DNA from: Priapulus caudatus
Taxonomy: Eukaryota > Priapulida > Priapulimorpha > Priapulimorphida > Priapulidae
Length of the DNA stretch: 20,282 nucleotides
Direction: 5' to 3'
NCBI RefSeq assembly: GCF_000485595.1
Contig: NW_014577079.1
Span: forward strand, 137,291 to 157,572
Shown here: positions 1-10,534 of the stretch, piece after piece
Layout: every line of letters begins with the position of its first letter
Position numbering within the stretch: position 1 is the first letter of the stretch
Made by a program: the position numbers and the translations under genes
The notes under the pieces: generated by a model
The model's database searches: none
Seen by the model: the letters and a program-made list of their open reading frames with translations, nothing else
What the model was told of the DNA's origin: nothing

Positions 1-1267
1 CAGCTATCTGCTCCATAGTGATTTTGAAATGTCATTGTTGCTACGTGAATCAATACTGAGAGAAGATAACTAGATAGCCGCGGTCAATTGGGGGAATCGA
101 GTATACGCTATAGCTAGAAAGGCCCTATTAATATTGCCATGCAATGCAGTCACTGCCGCACCCACAAAGCAACGAATTGTACAACAATATGTAATCCTGG
201 TTAACACGGTAAACCCGATGTACTAGAATGTTGAAATTCATTAAAGCAATCATTGATGAGCTTTACAACTCTGTGTGATGACATACTGCTCCCATAGGAG
301 CTGGTTATTGTAATCAAAACTGGAATTGGCCTATATGAATTGATGCGTTACACATATATGGTGTCGTGCAGTATTAGGGGGTGCCTGCGCATGTGGTACC
401 AGCACATGGCTTCATAGTATGCTATATTGAGTATTAAGAGTAATACATACATACTACATATGTACGTGCGTGTGCGCAAATTATTTAAATTAAGTATTAA
501 TGTAAAATATTAAATGTATATTTTATATTACACAACATACATTTAATATTTGATATTAATACTTAATTTAAAGAATTAAAAAAAAAATATACAACACCTC
601 ATTCTTATATTTCTATGTGTAAGTATAATATTTGTAATAATAATAATAGTATTTTTTATTAATATTAATAATACAATTATTGCCTAGTTGCAAAGGAATT
701 TTTAAATTTTGTTACCTGAGACGTTTACTGACAAGGTTAACATTGATTTTGCTAAGTTCTCAGAACTATGATGCCTAAACAGCCGAACAATAATTTTTTT
801 ATTCTATGTCAAAAATCACGAGTAATTAATACTAGGGGGAGTCCTCCACATTCTATGGAGAAAATCCCACGCATTTGCCTTAGTCTACCCATGATTTATA
901 AATCATAACTCAATAAACACGAACTCAAAAATTTCTTTAACCATTCAAAATTCCTCGGTCCTAATAGTTTTTTTCCCGCATATAATTACAATCCACAGAG
1001 GTTGATCGGAATTTACACATTCAGATAATCATGGCCCGTACCAATTTGTAGATGGGTCGTAGTGAAATCTGTCATATAATGGCAAATATTATAACGGGGT
1101 TAGTTGGGAATCTCAGCACAAACGCTTTATATTTTTAAATCACATTTTGATTTGATTATTCAGCTACATTCTGCTCTACTATCATTACGTTTTAACACAC
1201 CTGTTGATTACAATTTGCTCGTCACTAGTGCACCACTCGCCATGTGACCTATCACGGTGGCTATAGA
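1..1267. other. AT-rich non-coding sequence
   Basis: No coding exon is supported on either strand. It is AT-rich with short homopolymers and TAATAA runs near 640-670. The one clear structure is the inverted repeat at 487-569, listed separately. It lies upstream of the Roco exons and may be intron or intergenic. Confidence 0.6.
487..569. repeat. 83-nt AT-rich hairpin (33-bp arms)
   Basis: The left arm at 487-519 and right arm at 537-569 are reverse complements over 33 bases with two mismatches, separated by a 17-base loop. The size resembles a microRNA-precursor hairpin, but the AT-only arms are equally consistent with a short foldback repeat. Confidence 0.8.
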
Positions 1268-1580
1268 AACAGCTATTTATTCTAGGTGGCAGCACGGAGC
1301 CTAGTCGCGGCAACGTTGATATTCAGCCTGGCTCAATATTGGTTTTTATTCATGGCATATCGGCCATGCTCTTGCCACATCACAATGCGCATTGATTTTT
1401 CCAGCATTATGATAACAGCTTTTTCTCTCTCTCAACATCTCTGTGGATATTTCTCTCTCCTCTTTTAGATCCCTGCGCTCTCTTTTTTACCTCTGATCAA
1501 CTCGTTTTCTCGCTCTCTTCCCTCGCTTTGACTATCTGTGGTTACCTGTTACATATTACGCTCGCTCTCATTAATATTCC
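1268..1580. repeat. Left copy of gap-flanking duplicate
   Basis: It starts AACAGCTATTTATTCTAGG and runs to the gap edge, with CT-rich sequence in its second half. The same segment, shortened by many 1-3 base deletions, resumes immediately after the gap at 1982. Confidence 0.9.
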
Positions 1581-1981
1581 NNNNNNNNNNNNNNNNNNNN
1601 NNNNNNNNNNNNNNNNNNNNNNNNNNNNNNNNNNNNNNNNNNNNNNNNNNNNNNNNNNNNNNNNNNNNNNNNNNNNNNNNNNNNNNNNNNNNNNNNNNNN
1701 NNNNNNNNNNNNNNNNNNNNNNNNNNNNNNNNNNNNNNNNNNNNNNNNNNNNNNNNNNNNNNNNNNNNNNNNNNNNNNNNNNNNNNNNNNNNNNNNNNNN
1801 NNNNNNNNNNNNNNNNNNNNNNNNNNNNNNNNNNNNNNNNNNNNNNNNNNNNNNNNNNNNNNNNNNNNNNNNNNNNNNNNNNNNNNNNNNNNNNNNNNNN
1901 NNNNNNNNNNNNNNNNNNNNNNNNNNNNNNNNNNNNNNNNNNNNNNNNNNNNNNNNNNNNNNNNNNNNNNNNNNNNNNNNN
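1581..1981. other. Assembly gap (401 N)
   Basis: A run of 401 N bases. Any upstream Roco exon here would be invisible. The sequence on both sides is the same segment (1268-1580 and 1982-2265). Confidence 0.99.
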
Positions 1982-2265
1982 AACAGTATTTATTCTAGGT
2001 GGCAGCACGGCCTAGTGGGCAACGTTGATATTCAGTGGTCAATATTAGTTTTTATTTCATGGCATATGGCATGCTCTGCAACCATCACAATGCGATGATT
2101 TTTCCAGCCATATAACAGCTTTCTTTCTCTCTCTCACACTCTCTGTGGTTTTCTCTCCGTCTTTTAGTCCCTGTCGCTCTCTTTTTACTCGATCACTCGT
2201 TTTCTCGCTCTCTCTCCTCGTTTGATATTGTGTTACCTGTTACATATACGCTCGCTCCTCTATAA
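1982..2265. repeat. Right, indel-rich copy of gap-flanking duplicate
   Basis: It starts AACAGTATTTATTCTAGG and follows 1268-1580 in the same order with many small deletions. That pattern suggests unpolished sequence rather than old divergence. Confidence 0.9.
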
Positions 2266-2382
2266 TGCATTTTATATGCTTTCCTCTATATGGCATGTGG
2301 GAGAGGGCTTTTAATCTTTCAACGCGAGCAAACACGAGTCGGCAGCCTATATGCAGCGAGCGGTGCACGATTACGTTTTCAG

Positions 2383-2545
2383 ACGAGGCGCCCGTGGAGA
2401 TTGTCTCGCGAGGACGCGAGGCGATGCGCGTGTTCCAGCACGCCTCCGCCTCGGGCACGACGCCCGTCCATCGCACACGCATCATGATAGTCGGACCTCA
2501 CCGCGTCGGCAAGACGCGTCTCAAGAGCGCCATGCTGGGACACAG
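2383..2545 (+). CDS. Roco exon 1 in view: lead-in helix and P-loop (G1)
   Basis: The frame reads EAPVEIVSRGREAMRVFQHA.. and then RTRIMIVGPHRVGKTRLKSAMLGH. A basic/hydrophobic beta strand leads into the Walker A motif GxxxxGKT, followed by the helix that packs behind it. The exon ends CACAG|GTGAGC in phase 2. I placed the start after TTTTCAG at 2382, which implies an upstream phase-1 exon. The frame stays open back to an ATG at 2265, so a longer 5' exon or a first exon is possible. The exon is strongly GC-rich compared with its flanks. Confidence 0.85.
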
Positions 2546-5500
2546 GTGAGCTGGCGCGCGCGTGTGCCGTAGAGTGTCAACTAGGAGTGATCAGGAATAA
2601 AAGGAAGTGACAGGATCAGAATCAGTAATCAGTAACAGGATGATTTCCACTGACAGGAACATTTGCGTGCTCGCAAAGTGAGCGGAAGTCCGTCGGGGCG
2701 TGGTTCCGATATTTCCCCCCAGTTTTACGGGTTGGAAAGAGTCGAAAGTGGTCCTTTTCACAAAATAAGACAATTAAGTGAAAGGAGTATAACTAAAAAT
2801 CGGGCAGATCGTAAATTAATTCACTGCAATAAATGCGTGGCCGCCGTCGGCAGTAAAATTTACCTTCTAGTGCGAAAACGAGACGTCGAAAGATGGCAAG
2901 ACAACTCTTTAGCTAATAAATATGCTGGCGACCTGTGATGCGTGGCGTTTGTAAGTGCGTACGGGCGAGCTACCCAGTGAGCGGATGCAAAAAATCCTGG
3001 TCAGACGTCAGCAATAACGCGATTGATCCCGCGAGCACAAACCTCTAAAAAGTATTGCTGACGAAAGTAAGTGTGTATTGCCTTAAAAAAAATGCTCTCA
3101 GCGGCCCTCGTGAATGTCTCTCGAAAGAAGCGTTTAGTAACGATCTACGTCAGTGCGTGGGGATGCATGGAGACATGACAGTGTGTGCGAGTGGTGCAGC
3201 ACTGGTGACGCCGAGAGGTGGAATCGGCTGGTGTTGTACCGTACCGTTTTAGAGAAGACTTAACAGCGATGTGAACACAACAACGACAGTAGTGTCTGTA
3301 ATTTGACGAGTGTATTTTCGCACTTGCTCTGCGTTCCAAGTGATTGATGTCGTAAGCGTGACATTATTACCTTTGAGATTGCTCGCAACAGCTCTGCTGA
3401 ATGACACTTAGAGAAATAATTTACACAGTTTTATTGCGTCTACACGTGAGCATATCTGTACGTTGTGCAGTGTAGTTTACATTCGTGCGGTCGGTGCAAT
3501 TGAGACTATATAGAATATATTAGAATATAAATTTTTTGGTTTAATGTGCAGTTAAATATTCAGTGTAATATAAATACAAGGAATTTATACTATATAAAAT
3601 TATAATGTTTCAATTTTATTAAATAAGTTGAGTAAAGGCAGTAAATTAAACGGCTTTTATTAAACGCAACTGATTGTATGCGTCTGAAAGAATCTAGTTT
3701 CCATAAAAAATTAATACGAATAAAAATGATCTATACGGAGATATATGTTTGTTATCAATATTATACTCTGTTATACAACGTTATACTCTGTTATACAACG
3801 TATTATACTATGTTATAATATGTTATGTTATATTATATTATATTGTATTACATAACATTATATTATATCATTTTATATTATATTATAGTATACTATAATA
3901 ATTATATTATATTATATTATATTGTATGTGATAATTAGCAGTAGTACATCTCACTATTCATCATACATGCTTACAGGGATAACACGGGTGCTCTCAGTAC
4001 TGATGAGATTGACATGTCAGCTAGCTGTGAGGTACTGCTTGATGATGGCGCTGCCGTGTGGCTCTCTCACAGCAAAGATCAGCATCCACTGCCTCCTGCC
4101 AATGGAGTCACTAAGAAATCTGTCAACGGTAGGTCATGCGCTTAGTTTCCAAATTAGCTGCCACTTTCCCTCATTTACCAGTTTATCACTTGCATTTGCC
4201 AGCAATCCGGCTTATTGCTTTCACCTGCTTGCGACTCAATGCATTCTAAATTTAGCGAAGGATTTGTAGATGGAAAATCCCGACGCCACTCGCAATTCGC
4301 ACCTTGCAGGAGATGTAGGCAATTAATTCGCTTTTTCAAAAGTTAGGAATGCCTCTTATTTCTATCTGCACACTACGTCTCAGCGAAGACAGTGACTCAG
4401 CAATACGTGCTATGGGCACTATATATATGGGCTTTATTTCTCTGTGTTGTTATAATCTAACAGGCAGTATGTTGAATTTTGTTTCCCTGCGTTGTCGTAG
4501 TGGCGTGGGCAATAGGTTAAAGTTTATATTTCTGCACACTTATAATTTAAAAATCTGTTATGCAAAATTAAACAGACCTTATATTATTACCATAATCCTA
4601 CCTATACGTATGTTCATGCTACTACTTACCACGGTTCCTTATAGTATTCTTCACGTCTGTTTCTTACATACTTACTTATATCTTGCCCTCATAGTGTTCT
4701 TTACCTGTGGTCTTTATATTATTCCTTATATCTGGTCTTTATATTATTCATTACCGCGTAATCTTATGGTCTCATAATTCATTAGAACAAGAGGAAGGCC
4801 AGGATGAAGATTATTCAAGGGCGGTGGCCACGAATGTCGTCCAAGAGCTAATCGCACTGAAACGGCAGAAGGAGGAAGAGAAACGGCAGAGGCTCGGCGA
4901 TTCTGAATTCTCTATCGACTCAGAAGAAGAGAAGCAGGTGAGGGCTCCTCCGTCGATTGCACAATCTGCGACCCTGACTGTGCGACCCTGGCTGTGCGTG
5001 CGTCGTTCTTGCTTTCTGTGTGCCACAGGGGGATGGTGGTGGCCTAATTGCTTAGTACTGGGATTCTCCCATTTATGCTCAGGGAACACGTCGAAGACTG
5101 TCAACGTCGTAACCTTTGAATGACTCTTCACTTCAAAAGTTGTGATGTTTGACATATTCAATGTCTCTGACGGTGGGTTCCGGAGCGGTATCGTCCACAT
5201 TGCTCATTGTTATTGCGTAGACTCAGAAGCAGAGAAGTAGGCACGGCCGTCTAAATGGCATCGTTTGTCAACCTATTCCACCCACTGTTTACTGTTTGTG
5301 CGAGGTGATACATGACTGCATTACAAGGCGCAGCGGTGGCCTAATGGTTAGCACTCAGAACTTGAGGTTTAAGGTGAAGGTCTGAAGCTTCTTGCGCCAC
5401 CGTACTGCACTGCCAGTGTGATAAAGGCACTTTATTTCTCGATTGGGTTCCGCCGCCGTTGGCTCGTACTCTTAGTAATGAGTTTACAGCGCGAGACAGC

Positions 5501-6622
5501 GGAGAGGTAATCATTCTGGGTCGAGCATAGCTGGCTCGGGGGAAATCACGGCTGCTCCCCCGCGTGTCGTTCAGCAAGGCACTTCACTCGCATTATACCT
5601 CGTATCGAAGTGTGCAAATACTCTGCAGGGACTACCTTTTATGTGACAACTAGTGGTTTATGCATCCGTCGTTGTGTAAAGTACTTGTCTGTTTGGGTAT
5701 TTATGTTCGCGTTTAGCGCAGACCCGGTACGGCATTGCCTTTGTAAACGTTGTCGCCCGTCATGTAGTATTCACTCGAACCTGTATGAAAAGGATCACTC
5801 GGGCAGAATGGCAAGTGTGTTGTTTATAGATAGTAGTGTACGTTGTATAGACGTGGTTTCACTGTATAATTTCTATCCGAGGAAAACGCCAAAAGCGACT
5901 TTCATAGACAAGTCTCCGTTCTGTGAATGTGACTTCACTTCATAGCTGCCACTCAAGGGAGGCGTCAAAGATTCCTTTATAGGCAGGTGGCCGTTCTATA
6001 GAGGTGGTTTCACTGGATGCCTCCCAGTCCGTTCGCTAAAGCTGACCGCCGTTCCGTAGAGGTGACTGCTAATACAGGCCTGACTGCATGTAGTCACCTT
6101 GTAGCTTAACATGCGTCTAAACAGAGGAATTGCTCCGACCTGTGATTGGAGGATAAAAATAGACCCCGCCCACTTTTTCATTTTTGGAGGATAAAAATAG
6201 AATTCGTGACGTTTCGTTTCACCGGTCATAGCCGCGCGTGCATGATATTTGCTAATTAATTAGACTAATCACGCTTTAATAGACTCAAAATTCACAGCGA
6301 TTAAGGCTAAGTCATCATGTCTATAATAGCTAGAATTTATAGAAATGTAACTCAAATCGTTTGCTCCATATATGATATAGTTAGTACACGTTCCTACCGG
6401 TCATAGCATAGCGTATGCGGCGGGAGTGGGCGGGGTCTATTTTTATCCTCCAATTACAGGTCGGAGCAATTCCTCTGTTTAGAGGCATGTGTAGCTTAGA
6501 CAACCATTTTGTCGGCAGTCTATATAATAATACAGCGATGCTTGCAACAAAGAAACCTAAAGGTTGCGCACAATGCTTTGCAGATCCCTATTTATTTACC
6601 AGAGGAACGTGGTATTGATCGA

Positions 6623-6660
<38 letters not shown>

Positions 6661-7949
6661 TGTCCGATTCGTTTAGTGGGTGCGCAGCCTTTATACCATG
6701 AGTAACTAGGCGAGATGATACGTGTACTATCACTTTAAGTGTTTGCGCCAGACACACGCGCAATGTGTCTACTCGGGTCAGTGTCGTACCCAGGGGCGGA
6801 TTCAGTACGTATTTGCCGTATTGGGAAATACGGTCTAGATAGATCTATTGGGTATTGCCGTATTGGGAAATACGGTCTAGATTTCAAAGTGCCCTTCGAA
6901 ATTTTGCGCTAAAAAATACAGAAAACAATTTGATGGAATTTGGCTATATTCTTTATTTGTTTTCTTTTTCTTCTGATTCATTGACAGGACTTGAAGGAAA
7001 TCAAAATTTTACATGGTAACACGGTGTGTTGGATTTAGGGCAGACACGGGTGGACTGAACTGACTGCAGGAGAGATGGGTCTTGTGACATCCCAAAATAA
7101 AAAATTTCATCTACATGGTCAGGTGTATTGGTAAAATAAGTGAATAAATACTATGTAATAATACAGTAATTCATTAGAGTATAGTTATTGCAGGAATACA
7201 CCAAGATGCCAATGTAGTAATTGTTATTAAATAATGTGGTAAATGTAGTATTGGTAGTATTGAGTAATTATGTTAAGTATACCTCTGACAATAGTATAAT
7301 ATAACTATGCTCAGGAGTAAACAAAAAAACAAGTAGTTTTTTATTCACTCCTGGTATTATGATTGTATAATCACTTTCCGGCCGTCTATACACTTTATGC
7401 ATACGTCCAATCTTACTGACAAGGCTTCAAACCCGTTCACCACGTCTCACAACTATTATAGTATTGCTTTTCTCTCTGTTTACCAAAAGTGAAAGTATTT
7501 TTTCGTAATTTCCCTTCGTAAAAATCCCAAGGCAGTTTAGCTCGGCGTCATTTTAGTCGCAGAACGGCATTCATATATAGCGTATATTTACTATACATGT
7601 ATTTTCCATTAGTGTTGCATTGATGCATTGCCGTTTCGAGCTATTTTATGTCGGCGGCACTGTATTGATATATGTGTGTATTATAGTGGGAACCAGTGCG
7701 TTACAGCTACAATAGGGGACGTGGAACATAGCAGTGAAAGTTTGCCTTGGTGGAATGAGAGTGAAAGTTTGATTTCACAACATGCAGCGGCATATAGTGG
7801 TTTTGATACATTAAAACATAATACCAAGAGTCCATAATAGAAAATGTGCTATTATGGACTCTTGATAATACTAATAATCTCTGTTGTGTCCCAATACATG
7901 AACTTAGTCTAAATGCCAACCTTATATATAAATAAATATATATATATAT

Positions 7950-7980
<31 letters not shown>

Positions 7981-10486
7981 TACACGCACGCATCTATATA
8001 TCTAAAGTTGTTGAGTTTGTGTGTACTCGTATAACTAGAGAACTACGCAGCCTAGAGGAAAACTGAAGATATATTCAGAATCAGCACGTCTCGGAGGTGG
8101 TTCTGGCTGAAACAAACATTTAAAAAAGTTAAACATTGGAAAAAAGTACTAATTTACTATTCGTCAATAGATGGCGGTGCGTACAGCTTAACATCTCGGA
8201 TGACTGATTGATGCTTTCTACGCAGAACGTCCAGATAATCATATAATAATACCAACATAATATAATCCAGTGGTCTGAAATGGATAACCCATCGGTCTTC
8301 TAAACCGGGCATTTTGGGTTGGAGTTCCACCTGGGGGAATCTTTTGTTTCTTTACTTTTTGACTGTTTAGTATGTACTTCTGCCACTTCACAATTAATTT
8401 CAAAATTTCAAAATTTTTACTACATTTAAAAGTTTAGTAAAAATCCAGAATAAACTATGGTAGATAATAATTATAGCGCAAATTGACGGGAAGCCTTCAC
8501 GGAAGCCTATGTAGGTTACAGATCAAATATATTTTAATTATTTTTCCATGGTGGGCTGAAATTCACCAAATAAAATATAAAAAACGTAACAAATCTATAT
8601 ATATCAAGTTGTTCCATATAAAAACCATATAACAACCAAGGGCGTGATGCTACGAGAAAAGTGAATATTACATGCATATCTGATTTTACCATGCACATGC
8701 ACGTGCTGGCAGCTCACCTGGCTCTACTTTGACCGTATAAGAATGGCCAAAGAAAATTATCCGAGGCCCAATTCCCCATCTAATACATATTTTTCAATGT
8801 GTGTCTGTTTGTCTGTTCTTGATTCAAATATATACGGAGCACTCTAGAAATGTCAAAGACGTTCAGTAGGGGTACATGTTCGTGCTGAATATCATGGGCA
8901 CATTCGATTTGACCTCCGAGGTCATCTAAGCCACAAAAAAACGGAAAAATATACTGGTCCTTGCAGCAGCATTATAAAAAGGCACCCCTGCAGCAACACT
9001 AAATAAACGGGCCCCGGAAGCAGCATTAAATAAACGGGATTCACTTTGCACTGACTTGCATGACTGTACAATGCCCGTTACATTGCGTTACTATACATGC
9101 ATTATATTACATCCGCCATGTCATGGTCGTAACAACATTCGCCTTGCACTGACTTCATACAGATTGTGCAAGACTATTTTCGCTAGGTTAGATATATAGA
9201 TAGATATAAAGATAAATACATAGATTTATAGATAGATGGATGGATGTATAGATAGATATATTTTTGATAGGTTAGATAGATAAATAGATTTACAGATATA
9301 TTTTTGTGTATTTTTCTTTCAACGAAGTTGTCGTCATCCGAGCGCTTTATTTCCCGGGTAACGCCGGGATAAATAGTTGATAAATAAATCTCGTAGGTAA
9401 AATATTTCTTATTTTATTACAAAATGTGAAATGGCTATGAATGTTAATTATAGGCTCTGCATCTGTTTTTCTATCATGCTTTTCTTTTATTAATTTGATA
9501 AAAAATTTCTTAGCCGCCACAAAGTTTGTAGACAAATAAATTCTTAGCCACCACAAACGGTTTGTGGACCCAAAAATTCATTAGCCACCACAAACAGTTT
9601 GTGGACCAAAAAATTCCTTAGCCACCAAAAACAGTGATGGGTAGCAAAAAAATTACCAAAAACAGTTTGTGGAACCAAAAATTACTTACCACCACAAACA
9701 GTTGTGGATGGAAAAAATTCTTAGACACCACAAACAGTTTGTGGACCAACAAATTTCTTAGCCACCACAAACAGTTTGTGGACCAAAAAATGTTTAGCTT
9801 CCAAACAATTGGTGCGCCTAAACCATTCTTAGACACCAAAGAGTTCGTGTGCCCGAAAATTTATATCGAACAACAGTGCCAGCACCCAGGTTACCCTCCG
9901 ATAGTACCTTGGGGGACGTAGACCCTACCCTCTCAGCCCAACTGAGTGCGTCATTTCATGGGCAACGCCGGGTGTACTGCTAGTGCACATATATTCCTTA
10001 AACTGAATAGATTCTCTCTACACATAAAACTGTTTACTGTACGTAATAAACACTGTACTGTTCTTCCCGATGTATTTACCCTTTATTTATTAGTTATTCG
10101 TCTTTCTTCACAATTAGTTTCAGATAGACGATTACAATCGATTTGAATCATCCAGGTGGGATCAGGATAAAACGGAGAAAGAAGGGATAGGTATTAAAGC
10201 AGACATGCTTAGGGAATTACCTGACAGGTAAATTATTGACGATGTGCAATCGGCAAAGTTTGATTTAGCAAACATTTTTCCCATGCTGAAAGTAGTTAGT
10301 TCAAAATAAATGGTGCCAAAGAAATTAAACTTGCATACGTGCATGCTTGTTGTATTCGGGAGCATGAACCAATGTTTATTGAATCAGTAAAAAATATAAT
10401 TAAACATTTTATTTCTGCCCCTACTAAACCAAGCATGTACTTATGTGACACGTTATCAAGATAAAGTGATAATAATAATAACAATA

Positions 10487-10534
<48 letters not shown>

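Larger units (their letters stand above)
4938..10123 (+). other. Roco intron 3 (5.2 kb), repeat-rich
   Basis: The largest intron in view. It holds the SINE-like element, foldback element, twin hairpins, hairpin at 7825, tRNA-like relic and palindromic minisatellite listed separately. The rest (6900-7800, 7990-8260, 8340-9180, 9865-10120) is AT-rich with no supported exon on either strand. Confidence 0.7.

Noticed and set aside
1528-2098. Open frames across the N run
   Set aside because: They consist almost wholly of unknown residues.
2663-3252. Two open frames in Roco intron 1
   Set aside because: No recognisable motif; they lie within an intron whose ends are phase-matched by flanking exons.
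4349-4777. 142-residue hydrophobic frame resembling a membrane protein
   Set aside because: Composition of a T-rich intron tract; it runs into the exon 3 acceptor in the wrong context.
5330-5403. Functional tRNA gene at the SINE head
   Set aside because: Box A is good, but the anticodon and T arms do not fold properly and a SINE-like body follows.
5996-6618. Two open frames sharing the peptide WAGSIFILQ on opposite strands
   Set aside because: The match is explained by the inverted arms of the foldback element, not by a duplicated gene.
9507-9860. CRISPR-like array of palindromic repeats
   Set aside because: There are no unique spacers, the units abut, and the window is eukaryotic.
9618-9921. 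Open frames on both strands across the palindromic minisatellite
   Set aside because: Tandem repeat with variable unit length; the frame is open by composition only.
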